The notes under the pieces were generated by a model. That model was given only the letters and a program-made list of their open reading frames with translations, did no database searches and was not told the DNA's origin. Shown here in pieces: positions 16,973 through 25,985 of a stretch of DNA of 42,782 nucleotides. This DNA comes from Deltaproteobacteria bacterium (lineage in GTDB: Bacteria > Myxococcota_A > Polyangia > GCA-2747355 > JADLHG01), in assembly GCA_020848905.1 (NCBI GenBank), contig JADLHG010000055.1, positions 1-42,782 of the forward strand. Reading direction: 5' to 3'. Numbering within the stretch: position 1 is the stretch's first letter; every line of letters begins with the position of its first letter. Made by a program: the position numbers and the translations under genes.

Positions 16973-18196
16973 ATGCAACCCCTCGCCACCCCCGGCCCGC
17001 TCTCCGGCGTGCGCGTGCTCGACCTGACGCGCGCCATGTCCGGCCCCTACTGCACCCTCCTGCTCGGCGACCTCGGCGCCGACGTGGTGAAGGTCGAACG
17101 CCCCGGCGCCGGCGACGACACGCGCGCCTGGGGGCCGCCCTTCCTCGCCGCGCGCGACGGCACGCGGCAGTCGGCCTACTTCCTCTCGGTCAACCGCAAC
17201 AAGCGCTCGGTGGCGCTCGACCTGAAACAGCCCGACGGCCGCGCCGTGATCGAGCGGCTGCTCGCGCGCGCCGACGTGCTCGTCGAGAACTTCTCCCCGG
17301 GGACCATGGCGCGACTCGGGCTCGCCCCCGAGGCGCTCCTCGCCGCGCACCCGCGGCTCGTCGTCTGCTCGATCTCGGGCTTCGGCCAGAGCGGCCCGGG
17401 CAGCCACCGCACGGCCTACGATCTGATCCTGCAGGGGATGGGCGGGCTGATGAGCGTCACCGGCCCCGAAGACGATCCGACCCGCCTCGGCGTCCCCATC
17501 GCCGATATGGCGAGTGGGATGTTCGCGGCGCACGCCGTGCTCGCCGCGCTCTTTCACCGGGAGCGCACCGGCGCGGGGCAGCTCGTCGACGCGTCGATGC
17601 TCGGCAGCCAGGTGGCTCTGCTCACCTACCAGGCCGCGGCCTACTTCGCGACCGGTCGCGCCCCGACGACCACGGGGAACGCGCACAGCATGATCGCCCC
17701 CTACCAGACCTTCGCCACGCGCGACGGTCACGTGAACGTGGCGGTGGGCAACGACGAGCAGTGGCGCCGATTCACCGACGCGCTCGGCCTCGCGCACCTG
17801 CGAGAGGACCCACGCTTCACCCACAACGAAGGCCGCGTGGTCCACGTGCGCGAGCTGGCGCGTCTCATCGAGGAGCGCTTCGTCGCGCTCGGCACGGCCG
17901 AGATCGTGACCACCCTCGACCGCGCGCAGGTGCCGTGCGGGCCGATCTATCGCGTGGACGAGGTCTTCGACGATCCGCAGGCGCGGCACCAGGAGCTGCG
18001 CCGCGAGGTCGAGCACCCGACGCTGGGCACGATCGCGAGCACGGGCTTTCCGTTTCGGCTCTCCGCCAGCCCGGCTGCGATCCGTCGCCCGCCGCCGCTG
18101 CTCGGCGAGCACACGGTCGAGGTGCTGCGCGAGCTCGGCTACTCTGAGGCCGAGGCCGCCGCGCTACAAACCCGGATGGCCGAGGCGCAAGCGTGA
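16973..18196 (+). CDS. Class III CoA-transferase (CaiB/BaiF family)
   Basis: The 407-residue enzyme belongs to family III CoA-transferases, which move CoA between organic acids such as carnitine, formate/oxalate, benzylsuccinate or bile acids. It has the N-terminal signature GVRVLDLTRAMSGPYCTLLLGDLGADVVKVE, split here for length only in naming: the block is residues 10-40. It also has FSPGTMARLGL and the segment PIADMASG, whose Asp aligns with the catalytic Asp of the family, and GEHTVEVLRELGY at the C-terminus. The ATG at 16973 gives the standard family start. Substrate cannot be read from sequence. The 3' end overlaps the convergent HD-GYP gene by 33 bp. Confidence 0.93.
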   Translation: MQPLATPGPLSGVRVLDLTRAMSGPYCTLLLGDLGADVVKVERPGAGDDTRAWGPPFLAARDGTRQSAYFLSVNRNKRSVALDLKQPDGRAVIERLLARADVLVENFSPGTMARLGLAPEALLAAHPRLVVCSISGFGQSGPGSHRTAYDLILQGMGGLMSVTGPEDDPTRLGVPIADMASGMFAAHAVLAALFHRERTGAGQLVDASMLGSQVALLTYQAAAYFATGRAPTTTGNAHSMIAPYQTFATRDGHVNVAVGNDEQWRRFTDALGLAHLREDPRFTHNEGRVVHVRELARLIEERFVALGTAEIVTTLDRAQVPCGPIYRVDEVFDDPQARHQELRREVEHPTLGTIASTGFPFRLSASPAAIRRPPPLLGEHTVEVLRELGYSEAEAAALQTRMAEAQA

Positions 18197-19009
18197 GTGC
18201 GAGCCGCCCTGGCCGTGCGACGAGCTCGCCACGCGGCGACGATGCTGCACCAGCTCCCCGCTTCCCCCGCGCCGCTTCCCTCCGAGCGCGTGCGAGATCT
18301 TGCGGGGCGTCGGCGTGATGCGCGGCGAGCCGCCCCCGAGGCGCCGCATCATTGACCGATGCCCCTCGAGGAGCGCGACCGCCGCCTCGACGACGTCGGG
18401 CGCGAAGTGCGTCCCCGACCCCTCCCGCAGCGCGGCCACGATGCGCGCCCTATCCCACGGCTCCTTGTAAGGGCGGCGCTCGGCCACGGCGGCAACGAAG
18501 TCCGCCACCGCGACGATCTGCGCCTCGCGCGTCATCGGCGTGCCAGGCTCGCGCGCGGGATAGCCCCCACCGTCGACCCACTGATGGTGTCCACGAACGC
18601 CTTGCGCCAGGTAGTGACGAAGCGTCGTGCGATGGCCGCCCCCGCGCTCCAGCAGCTGCGCCCCGAGGTCGGGATGCTGCTTCATCACCGCCCATTCCTC
18701 GTCGGTGAGCGGCCCGGCCTTCTCGAGAATGGACCAAGGCACGCGCCCCTTGCCGAGGTCGTGCAGACGCGCCACCTGCCGGACGAGCCTCTGCTCGCGC
18801 GCGGTGAGCTCGAGCCGCCGGGCCAGCATCGCGGCCACCCACTCGACGGCGTCGCTGTGTCGCGCCGTCTGGCGGTGGCGATGCGAAAGAGAGGAAAACA
18901 GGTTTTGCGTCCAGTCCGCGCGCGCGGACGTCGGACGCGCGACGGCGCACGCGGCGAGGAGCGCGAAGGCCAGGCACTGTCTCAAGAGGTGCGAGCTCGT
19001 TCGATCCAT
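18164..19009 (-). CDS. HD-GYP domain protein with an export signal
   Basis: The 281-residue protein has an HD-GYP core (about 40-215) with LHDLGKG, the middle His in KQHPDLG, and HHQWVDGGGYP, which varies from HHExxDGxGYP by E to Q. HD-GYP proteins hydrolyse cyclic di-GMP. Residues 1-31 look like a secretion signal: basic start, hydrophobic core, and either a lipobox (LAAC, Cys21) or a signal peptidase I site after Ala31. If exported, it would act outside the compartment where c-di-GMP is known. The last 55 residues are low-complexity and overlap the convergent CoA-transferase end. No clear ribosome site precedes the ATG. Confidence 0.85.
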   Translation of the reverse strand: MDRTSSHLLRQCLAFALLAACAVARPTSARADWTQNLFSSLSHRHRQTARHSDAVEWVAAMLARRLELTAREQRLVRQVARLHDLGKGRVPWSILEKAGPLTDEEWAVMKQHPDLGAQLLERGGGHRTTLRHYLAQGVRGHHQWVDGGGYPAREPGTPMTREAQIVAVADFVAAVAERRPYKEPWDRARIVAALREGSGTHFAPDVVEAAVALLEGHRSMMRRLGGGSPRITPTPRKISHALGGKRRGGSGELVQHRRRVASSSHGQGGSHSRLRLGHPGL

Positions 19010-19201
19010 GCGTGCCGGGGGCCCTAACGAGCAAGATGCACGCCAGGCGTTTCGTGAGATCTCCTAATGATTACGACCCTCGGACCGTCGCCGCTGGCCG
19101 CTGGCCTAGCCGCTCGGTGGCGCCCCGGACCCTGCTCCGCGCCCACACGGTCGACCCGCCCCGATACCGAGACCGCGCGCCCGACGCTCGAGAAGGTAGC
19201 C

Positions 19202-19230
19202 TTGCGCCCCGCCGGTGGGATACTTATACG
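19202..19230 (+). promoter_or_regulatory. Sigma-70-like promoter of DUF4253 gene
   Basis: TTGCGC at 19202-19207 and TATACG at 19225-19230 are separated by 17 bp. The start site would fall at or within a few bases of the ATG at 19235, and no Shine-Dalgarno precedes that ATG, so a leaderless mRNA is possible. Confidence 0.4.
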
Positions 19231-19234
19231 CACT

Positions 19235-19978
19235 ATGGAGCGCCTACGACGTAAGCTCGCGCAGCACGGCATCGACGGCTCGACGGTTTCCCCGTTCCTC
19301 GAGCTCGACGACGGCAACATCCATCGCCTCGTCGCCCCGGCCGAGGAGGCGTTTCGCCTCTGGGGTCAGCTCCGGGAGCTCGTCCCCCGCACCGGGCTCT
19401 GGCCGGTAGTGGTGGGAGACGAGCAGAGCGTGCGCCTGATGGTGAATCAGGTGACGAGCGACGATTTCCCTCCCGCGGCCCAGCTCATCGAGGACGGCCT
19501 GGCCATCGACACCGGCCTCTGGTTCACGGCGATGGAGGAGGAGAACCCGGACTTCTTCGAGCGGGACCTCTCCGGCTGGCAGGAGCCGGGCCCCCTGCGC
19601 CCGACCTTCGAATCCCTGATGGCGAGCGAGGAGGGCGAGCGCCGCGACCTGTCGGTGGCGCTGATCCCGAGCCCCGTGAGCTGGCACGCGCCCGGACACC
19701 TGCGAATCGGCGGCTGGGACACCTGCCCCATCGCAGAGGTCCACGTCGCGCTGCTGAAGCGATGGCACGAGCGCTACGGCGCCGACGCGATGGCCATCTC
19801 GTACGACACGATCGAGCTGCACGTCGCCCGCCCGCCGAAAGATCGCGCCGAGTGCGAGGCCCTCGCCTGGGAGCACTACGTCTACTGCCCGCCGCTGGTC
19901 CTGCAGACCGAGGGCGGCCTGGGAGGCCTCGCCGCCTCGCTCCTCGGTTCGCGTCGCTGGCTCTTCTCCTGGGACTGA
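19235..19978 (+). CDS. DUF4253 domain protein
   Basis: The 247-residue protein carries a DUF4253-type C-terminal domain, recognisable by [20 protein letters not shown], an internal [12 protein letters not shown] segment and [11 protein letters not shown]. The family is of unknown function and common in actinobacteria and myxobacteria, often near immunity or toxin loci, though nothing here looks like a toxin. There is no signal peptide or membrane segment. The N-terminal 140 residues look like a regulatory or recognition part. It is followed after 13 bp by the LOG-family gene, so the two may be co-transcribed. Confidence 0.8.
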   Translation: MERLRRKLAQHGIDGSTVSPFLELDDGNIHRLVAPAEEAFRLWGQLRELVPRTGLWPVVVGDEQSVRLMVNQVTSDDFPPAAQLIEDGLAIDTGLWFTAMEEENPDFFERDLSGWQEPGPLRPTFESLMASEEGERRDLSVALIPSPVSWHAPGHLRIGGWDTCPIAEVHVALLKRWHERYGADAMAISYDTIELHVARPPKDRAECEALAWEHYVYCPPLVLQTEGGLGGLAASLLGSRRWLFSWD

Positions 19979-19991
19979 GCGCGAGGCGAGC

Positions 19992-20588
19992 GTGGCCGCG
20001 AGCACCCTCAAGCGCATCTGCGTCTTCTGCGGCTCGAGCGCCGGGGCCCGCCCCGCGTACGCCGACGCCGCGCGCGCCCTGGGCGGCGAGCTGGCCCGAC
20101 GGGGCCTCGAGCTCGTCTACGGGGGCGGCAACGTCGGCCTGATGGGGATCGTCGCCGACGCGACGCTGGCGGCCGGAGGGCGCGTGACGGGCGTCATCCC
20201 CCGGGCCCTCGTCAGCCGCGAGCTCGCCCACACCGGGCTCACCGCCCAGCACGTCGTCTCGAGCATGCACGAGCGCAAGCAGCTCATGCACGACCTCTCC
20301 GACGCGTTCATCGCGCTCCCCGGCGGGCTCGGCACCTTCGAGGAGCTGTTCGAGACGCTCACCTGGAGCCAGCTCGGGATCCACCGCAAGCCCTGCGGCC
20401 TCCTCAACGTGGAGGGGTTCTACGACCCGCTCCTCGCGCTCCTCGACCACGCCACCGCCGAGAAGCTCGTGCGCGCCGAGCACCGCGCGACGCTGGTACA
20501 CGACACGACCCCGGACGGCCTGCTCCTCGCCTTCGCGCGCTACCGCGCCCCGCAGCTCCCGAAGTGGCTCACGCCGCAGCAAACCTGA
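19992..20588 (+). CDS. LOG-family (TIGR00730) Rossmann-fold protein
   Basis: The 198-residue protein belongs to the LOG/lysine decarboxylase-like family, whose characterised members hydrolyse cytokinin riboside monophosphates or other nucleoside monophosphates to base and ribose phosphate. It has [11 protein letters not shown] at the N-terminus, [19 protein letters not shown] and the hallmark [12 protein letters not shown]. These cover the nucleotide-binding and catalytic residues, so it should be active. The start is a GTG 13 bp after the DUF4253 stop. In bacteria the biological substrate is usually AMP-like rather than a hormone. Confidence 0.93.
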   Translation: MAASTLKRICVFCGSSAGARPAYADAARALGGELARRGLELVYGGGNVGLMGIVADATLAAGGRVTGVIPRALVSRELAHTGLTAQHVVSSMHERKQLMHDLSDAFIALPGGLGTFEELFETLTWSQLGIHRKPCGLLNVEGFYDPLLALLDHATAEKLVRAEHRATLVHDTTPDGLLLAFARYRAPQLPKWLTPQQT

Positions 20589-20604
20589 CCCCAGGGCCCA
20601 CTTC

Positions 20605-21837
20605 TCAGAAGCAGTTCACGGTCCCCACCTCGGCGAGCACGCGCGTCCCGCTGCCGAAGTTGTAGTGCAGGAAGTACAGCCCGTCGGGCGTCGAGACGGC
20701 GTGCGGACGCCAGCCGCGAACCTCGGGGTCCCGCGGCTGCGCGAGGAGCGGCGCCCCCTGCGCGTCGAGGAACTGCCAGTAGAGGCGGGGCTCGCTCGCC
20801 GCGCTGCGCTCGTCCCAGAGGACCCAGGTCAGCGCGCCGTGGGCCACCGCGCGCGGATGGAAGGAGTCGCCTGCGGTCCGCGTGAGCTGAACCTGGTTCG
20901 TCACCTTCCCCTCGCCGTCGGTCCGCGCGCAGAAGACCTCGTGGTTCGTCTCGGTCACCTTCTGCTCGTAGCAGAGGACGAACCCGCCACCGGCCTGCGG
21001 GGCGACCGACGGGAAGGCCCCCTTCGTTCCGGCAGCGGAGACGCGGAGGTCGTTCCCCTGTCGCTGTCCCCGCTCGTCGAAGAGCGCGGCGTAGACGGCC
21101 GGGGTCCCCTCGCGCATGTCGGTCCACGACAGCAGGAGGCGCCGGCCATCCCAGGCCACCCTGGCGAGGGTGGAGTTGATCCCCGACTGCGGCACCTTCG
21201 TCGGTCCGGAGAGGATCTTTCCGTCGGACCCCACGCGCAGAAGGTGCACCTCGTCGCGCCCCTCCTCGACGCCGTTCAGCACGAGCGCGTGGACCGCGCC
21301 GACGCGCGCCCCGTCGAAGCTGCTCGTGAGGGGGGTATGCACCGTCGCGGGCTGGCCCTTGAAGACCCCCTGGTCGTCGAGCTGGACGCGCTTGAGACTC
21401 GTCCCCTCGCTGTAGAAGAGGACCGCGCCGCCGGCCACCGGCAGGAGGAGCGGGTCACGCCCCCGAGCCAGCTCCTTCGCGCCGCGCGGCTTGCCGAGGA
21501 AGTCCACCCAGGCCCAGTAGAGGCGCGGATCGGACTTCGCTTCGGACTCCCAAACGAGGCTCACCCCCTTGCCGCTGGCGAGAGGCACGATCCCCGCCTC
21601 GTCCGCCTCCAGCGTGGACTGGCCGAGCGGCATCAGGCCGCGCAGCGTGGTGCTCGTGCAGGTCACCGCCGGCAGCGCGTCGGCCCGAGCCTCCCTCGCC
21701 CCGCCATCCCCCGTCGCGCCGTCGCGCGCACCCCCGTCCGCCGGCACCGCGGTGAACCCAGAACAGCGCAGCAGGCACGAGCCGAGCGCCGCGAGCCAGA
21801 GTCGTGAGCCGGCCGAGAGCCGGGGTCCGGGCCTCAT
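20605..21837 (-). CDS. Predicted lipoprotein with propeller-like repeats
   Basis: The 410-residue protein has a signal peptide ending in LLRCSG, followed by an Asp/Gly/Ala-rich linker (ADGGARDGATGDGGAREA). The rest consists of repeated beta segments with the pattern W-[ED]-x-(n)-RLYW-x(3)-D-x-x-G-x-P, seen at least four times (SDPRLYWAWVDFLGKP, TPAVYAALFDERG, NHEVFCARTDGEG, SEPRLYWQFLDAQG), which suggests a beta-propeller. I recognise no enzyme motif. The ATG at 21837 starts MRPGPRLSAG; a start six codons upstream is less likely. It converges on the LOG gene with a 16-bp gap. Confidence 0.78.
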   Translation of the reverse strand: MRPGPRLSAGSRLWLAALGSCLLRCSGFTAVPADGGARDGATGDGGAREARADALPAVTCTSTTLRGLMPLGQSTLEADEAGIVPLASGKGVSLVWESEAKSDPRLYWAWVDFLGKPRGAKELARGRDPLLLPVAGGAVLFYSEGTSLKRVQLDDQGVFKGQPATVHTPLTSSFDGARVGAVHALVLNGVEEGRDEVHLLRVGSDGKILSGPTKVPQSGINSTLARVAWDGRRLLLSWTDMREGTPAVYAALFDERGQRQGNDLRVSAAGTKGAFPSVAPQAGGGFVLCYEQKVTETNHEVFCARTDGEGKVTNQVQLTRTAGDSFHPRAVAHGALTWVLWDERSAASEPRLYWQFLDAQGAPLLAQPRDPEVRGWRPHAVSTPDGLYFLHYNFGSGTRVLAEVGTVNCF

Positions 21838-21953
21838 GCGGGACTCATCCCACAAAGCCGGCCGCCTGACCAGTGCCCCTCACACGGCACCCGACGAGGC
21901 GCGCGTTTACAGCGTCCCGCGCGCGGGCTAGCTTTGCCCGGAAAGGGACAATC

Positions 21954-23588
21954 ATGCGCGTGCGATCGCTTCGCCCGGTCGTTCTGGGTCTTCCGCTCTG
22001 CCTCGCCGCCTGCAGCGCCGTAGGAGGCGAGAGCGCCGACGAGGCCCTCCGCACCCTCTCGCGCTGGGAGGAGCTGCCGCGCCTCGAAGAGCGGCGCTAC
22101 CGCGTCTTCACCAGCACCGACACGCTCAAGCAGGCGAAGTACCCTCTCGCCGACCCCGGGAACAAGGACTTCAACAACTTCCTCGCCGTCTGCGGGGGCC
22201 GGCCCATCCCGCTCCTCACCGAGCAGCTCGAACCCGCGCGCTGCGGCGACGGCATCCCCGGCTACCTCATCGCCGCCGCCGACGACGGACCCGGCTTCGT
22301 CTCGCGCATGGTCTTCGCGATGTCGAACCCCGTGCAGCCGCCGATGATGCCCGCGCCGGGGGTTCCCCTCGCGGGCCTCGACCAGGAACAGATCAAGATC
22401 TACGTCGACGACCTCAGGCGCCCGGTCTACCAGGGCAAGCTGAAGGACTGGGCCGAGGGGCGCGACCAGACCTTCACCGAGCCCTTCGCGGGCTGGCGCT
22501 CGGGGCTCCTCGTGAGCTACCTGCCGATCGCGTACCGCTCCAAGCTCCGCATCGTCCTCGACGGGCTCAGCGCGCAGAAGGTGCACTACTACCAGGTCGC
22601 GACGCAGTCCGCGGGCGAGGTGACCCCCTTCGATCCGGCCACCGTCGACGGCCCGATCCTGGCCGAGGCGCGCGCCCTGCTCGGTCGCACCGGCAAGGGC
22701 GAGCCGGGGACCACCTCGCCCCTCGCACTCGACGGGGCGGCGGTCCGCGCCGACCCAGGGAAGACGACGCTCGTGCTCCGCCAAACCGGGCCGGGCACGA
22801 TCCGGCGACTCGAGCTGACCGTGGACGCGGCCGCGTCGCTCGAGGCGCTGCGGAAGCTGCGCCTGGTCGCGCACTGGGACGACCGCCCCCAGGCCGCGAT
22901 CGACGTGCCGCTCCTCGCCCTCTTCGCGAGCGAGGAGAAACTCGTCCCCTTCGCCGCCCTTCCTCTCGCGGTCACCCGGGACGGCGCGCGCCATCGACTC
23001 TCCTTCTACCTCCCGATGCCCTTTCGCAGCCGCGCCCAGCTCGCGCTGCGCAACGAGGGGACCGAGCCGGTCAGCCTCGTGGCCAGCGTGGGTGTCGTGG
23101 CCGAGCTCCCCACCTCGCGCTGGGGCTACCTGCACGCGCAGCACCGCGAGCAGCTGCCCCCGCTGACCGACAAGGACCGCCACGGCATCGCCGAGGTGAC
23201 CGGTCGCGGCAAGTACGTCGGGACGGTGATGACCTTCGTGGGCCAGGCCGATCCGAGCAACCCCTTCCCGCAGGTCCTGAACTGCCTCGAGGGGGACGAG
23301 CTCGGCGAGGTGGACGGCGAGCCGCGGTGGCAGGGGACCGGCACCGAGGACTACTTCAACGGCGGCTGGTACTACTGGAACGGGCCATACAGCTACGCCT
23401 TCAGCAGCCTCGGTCTCTTCGAGCGGAACACCGACCAGGACCGCGGCGTGGTGAACCCGACGCGCTGGCACATCCTGACCGACGCGATCCAGTTCGCGCG
23501 CTCCTTCCGGCTGCGCCTGGAGTACGGGGCGAACCGACCGGCGTCGGTCAGGCGCTACGCGTCGGTGGGGCTGTACTATCTGGAGTGA
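21954..23588 (+). CDS. GH172/DUF2961 family lipoprotein, putative glycosidase
   Basis: The 544-residue protein has a lipoprotein signal (CLAAC, Cys20) and a DUF2961 fold, now glycoside hydrolase family 172. Visible family features are the N-terminal LSRWEELPRLEE, the central VDDLRRPVYQG and PFRSRAQL segments and the hallmark GTGTEDYFNGGWYY near residue 463. Characterised members act on difructose dianhydride or on alpha-D-arabinofuranosyl linkages; many assemble as trimers. The ATG is preceded by AAAGGGA. A lipid-anchored GH172 would work on external polysaccharide; the substrate here is unknown. Confidence 0.87.
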   Translation: MRVRSLRPVVLGLPLCLAACSAVGGESADEALRTLSRWEELPRLEERRYRVFTSTDTLKQAKYPLADPGNKDFNNFLAVCGGRPIPLLTEQLEPARCGDGIPGYLIAAADDGPGFVSRMVFAMSNPVQPPMMPAPGVPLAGLDQEQIKIYVDDLRRPVYQGKLKDWAEGRDQTFTEPFAGWRSGLLVSYLPIAYRSKLRIVLDGLSAQKVHYYQVATQSAGEVTPFDPATVDGPILAEARALLGRTGKGEPGTTSPLALDGAAVRADPGKTTLVLRQTGPGTIRRLELTVDAAASLEALRKLRLVAHWDDRPQAAIDVPLLALFASEEKLVPFAALPLAVTRDGARHRLSFYLPMPFRSRAQLALRNEGTEPVSLVASVGVVAELPTSRWGYLHAQHREQLPPLTDKDRHGIAEVTGRGKYVGTVMTFVGQADPSNPFPQVLNCLEGDELGEVDGEPRWQGTGTEDYFNGGWYYWNGPYSYAFSSLGLFERNTDQDRGVVNPTRWHILTDAIQFARSFRLRLEYGANRPASVRRYASVGLYYLE

Positions 23589-23607
23589 GCGGGGACAGTG
23601 AGCGGGG
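23584..23607. repeat. Short direct repeat at the GH172 stop codon
   Basis: AGTGAGCGGGG occurs twice with a 13-bp period, the first copy spanning the GH172 stop codon. The gap to the convergent trpB-type gene is only 46 bp and holds nothing else clear except a 12-bp palindrome at 23624-23635. Confidence 0.5.
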
Positions 23608-23634
23608 GTGCGACGCGCGAGAGGACCGCGCGGT

Positions 23635-25005
23635 CTACATGGCGGGGACGTTCGGCAGGTGAGCCATCGCGGCGCTCACGTCCTCCGCCGAGTACTCGTG
23701 ATCCTGGAGCTTCCCGGCGTGGTAGGCCTCGTAGGCCGTCATGTCGAAGTGCCCGTGCCCCGAGAGGCAGAAGGCGATCACCTTGCGCTCGCCGGTCTGC
23801 TTGCAGCGCAGCGCCTCGTCGATCGTCACCCGCACCGCGTGTGCCGACTCCGGAGCCGGGATGATCCCCTCGGCCCGCGAGAAGGCCACCGCCGCATCGA
23901 ACGTGGCGAGCTGCTTCACCGCACGCGCCTCGATGTCGCCGTGGTCCACGAGCGCGCTCACGCTCGGCGCCATGCCGTGGTAGCGCAGCCCCCCCGCGTG
24001 GATCCCGGGCGGCACGAAGGTGTGCCCGAGCGTGTGCATCTTCACGATGGGAGCCATCGCCGCGGTGTCGCCGTAGTCGAACGCGTAGCGTCCCTTGGTC
24101 AGGGTCGGACACGACGCCGGCTCGACGGCGATGACCTTGGTCTTCTTCCCCTCGGTCAGGTTCTTGTGGATGAAGGGGTAGGTGAAGCCGGCGAAGTTCG
24201 AGCCGCCGCCCGCGCAACCGATCACCATGTCCGGGTACTCGCCGGCCAGCTCCATCTGCTGCAGCGACTCGATCCCGATCACCGTCTGGTGCATCAGCAC
24301 GTGACCGAGCACCGAGCCCAGGCTGTACTTCTTGTGACCGCCGCTCGAGGCCGCCACCTCGACCGCCTCGGAGATGGCGATGCCGAGCGATCCCGGCGAG
24401 TCGGGGTTCTCGGCCATCACCTTCAGACCGTACTGCGTACGCTCGGTGGGGCTCGCGTAAACGCGCGCGCCGAAGTTCTCCATGATCATTCGGCGGTACG
24501 GCTTCTGATGGTACGAGACCTTGACCATGTAGATCTCGAGGTCGAGCCCGAAGAAATTGCAGGCCATGGAGAGCGCGCTCCCCCACTGCCCGGCTCCCGT
24601 CTCGGTGGTGAGCGCCTTCGTCCCCGCCTCCTTGTTGTAGAAGGCCTGGGGGACGGCCGTGTTCGGCTTGTGCGACCCGACGGGGCTCGTCCCTTCGTAC
24701 TTGTAGTAGATGTGCGCCGGCGTATCGAGCGCCTTCTCCAGCCGATGCGCGCGGTACATGGGGGTCGGGCGCCAGAGGCGGTAGACGTCGCGTACCGGCT
24801 CGGGGATCTCGACCCAGCGCTCGGTGCTCACCTCCTGCATGATGATGTTCATGGGGAAGAGCACCGACAGAAAGTCGGGCGTCACGGGCTGCATCGTCCC
24901 CGGGTGCAAGACCGGCTGTGGCGGCACCGGCAGGTCCGCGTTGATGTTGTACCAGGCCTTCGGCAGCTTGCTTTCGTCGAGAAGAAACTTGTGCGCGTCG
25001 CTCAA
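23635..25005 (-). CDS. trpB: Tryptophan synthase beta-like protein, TrpB2 type
   Basis: The roughly 456-residue enzyme is of the TrpB2 subfamily, which uses pyridoxal phosphate to join indole and serine. Key features are [11 protein letters not shown] with the cofactor Lys (K113), [10 protein letters not shown] with the catalytic Glu, the phosphate-binding GGGSNFAGF, and PAPESAHAV and LSGHGHFD near the end. The insertions and N-terminal [11 protein letters not shown] mark TrpB2 rather than TrpB1. I prefer a TTG start at 25005, preceded by AAAGGGGA; a GTG at 25044 would add 13 residues but has no ribosome site. No trpA or other trp gene is adjacent. Confidence 0.92.
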   Translation of the reverse strand: MSDAHKFLLDESKLPKAWYNINADLPVPPQPVLHPGTMQPVTPDFLSVLFPMNIIMQEVSTERWVEIPEPVRDVYRLWRPTPMYRAHRLEKALDTPAHIYYKYEGTSPVGSHKPNTAVPQAFYNKEAGTKALTTETGAGQWGSALSMACNFFGLDLEIYMVKVSYHQKPYRRMIMENFGARVYASPTERTQYGLKVMAENPDSPGSLGIAISEAVEVAASSGGHKKYSLGSVLGHVLMHQTVIGIESLQQMELAGEYPDMVIGCAGGGSNFAGFTYPFIHKNLTEGKKTKVIAVEPASCPTLTKGRYAFDYGDTAAMAPIVKMHTLGHTFVPPGIHAGGLRYHGMAPSVSALVDHGDIEARAVKQLATFDAAVAFSRAEGIIPAPESAHAVRVTIDEALRCKQTGERKVIAFCLSGHGHFDMTAYEAYHAGKLQDHEYSAEDVSAAMAHLPNVPAM

Positions 25006-25092
25006 GCCGATCCCCTTTCGCGTGGTGTGCGCGGAGCGTCGCACGAAGCTTCGGTGCGTCGCAACGCCGGCGCTCGCTCTGGCCTTCAGATC

Positions 25093-25104
25093 TGACGTGC
25101 GTCA
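25093..25104. promoter_or_regulatory. Palindrome TGACGTGCGTCA in divergent promoter region
   Basis: Two 5-bp arms (TGACG/CGTCA) flank a 2-bp centre, midway between the divergent trpB-type and lipoprotein genes. It lies where the -35 region would be for an extended -10 (TGCTATAAG, 25119-25127) that serves the lipoprotein gene. It may be an operator. Confidence 0.3.
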
Positions 25105-25147
25105 ACTCTGCCGCACCGTGCTATAAGCCGCCCCCGAGAGGTACCCC

Positions 25148-25984
25148 ATGTTCAAATCCCCCATGATCGCGGCCCCCGTACTCCTCGTCGGCCTGTTCTG
25201 CGGCTGCGTGGACGCCAAGTCCTTCGTCTCGCAACCCGACGCCGCTCCCGCCGTCGACGCCGCGCCGGACGCGCTCACCTCGTGGCCGGACATGGTCGTC
25301 CCGACCGGCGACCTCCCCACCTACGTCGGCGCGCGGGCCATGTTCGCGCACAGCGGCAAGGAGCTCTTCTCGATCGACCCCGCGACGCTCGCCCTCTCCA
25401 AGGTCGGCCCCTTCGGCGCGGGGATCCCCGACATGAACGACCTCGCGGTCACCCCGGCGGGCGAGCTCTACGGCGTGTCGGTGAACGAGCTCTTTCGCAT
25501 CGACGCCACGACGGCCAAAGCCAGCCGCGTCACCGCAGTGCCCGGCACGGCCAACGTGGCCCTCACCTTCGAGGCCGCGGGGACCCTGCTCGCCGCCGAC
25601 AAGAGCGGGGCGCTGCGGCGCATCGACCCCCAGAACGGCAACGTGACCCCCATCGGTTCCTTCGGCCCCGGCTTCGAGGCCAGCGGCGACCTCGTGGCGA
25701 TCAAGGACGGCACGCTCTACGGCGTGAGCGACGCCGGCGCGGACAAGACGAACAACATCCTCATCACCGTCGACCCGCAGACGGGCAAGGCCACCCGCAT
25801 CGGGCAAATTGGCTTCGACCACGTCTGGGGGCTGGCCTACTGGAAGGGCACGATCTACGGCCTGACGAAGAGCGGCGCGCTCCTCAGCATCGACCCGAAG
25901 ACGGGGAAGGGGCAGCGCGTCCAGAACTATCCGTACGAGTTCTGGGGGGCGGCGGTGACGCCGCTCGCGCCCATCGACAAGTAG
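25148..25984 (+). CDS. Predicted lipoprotein with short propeller-like repeats
   Basis: The 278-residue protein has a lipoprotein signal (LFCGC) and an Asp/Ala/Pro-rich linker. The mature part contains five copies of a motif like [FLI]-x-[IV]-D-P-x-T-G/L-x(2)-x-x-[IV]-G (for example FSIDPATLALSKVG, ITVDPQTGKATRIG, LSIDPKTGKGQRV) spaced about 45 residues apart, with LYGVS between them. This resembles DUF4394-type or other beta-propellers. GAGAGG sits 7 nt before the ATG. The gene converges on the four-repeat lipoprotein, with 1 bp between the stop codons. Function unknown. Confidence 0.8.
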   Translation: MFKSPMIAAPVLLVGLFCGCVDAKSFVSQPDAAPAVDAAPDALTSWPDMVVPTGDLPTYVGARAMFAHSGKELFSIDPATLALSKVGPFGAGIPDMNDLAVTPAGELYGVSVNELFRIDATTAKASRVTAVPGTANVALTFEAAGTLLAADKSGALRRIDPQNGNVTPIGSFGPGFEASGDLVAIKDGTLYGVSDAGADKTNNILITVDPQTGKATRIGQIGFDHVWGLAYWKGTIYGLTKSGALLSIDPKTGKGQRVQNYPYEFWGAAVTPLAPIDK

Positions 25985-25985
25985 G

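Noticed and set aside
23624-23635. GACCGCGCGGTC palindrome as terminator
   Set aside because: Self-complementary without a loop; no T-tract. It may be chance in a GC-rich gap.
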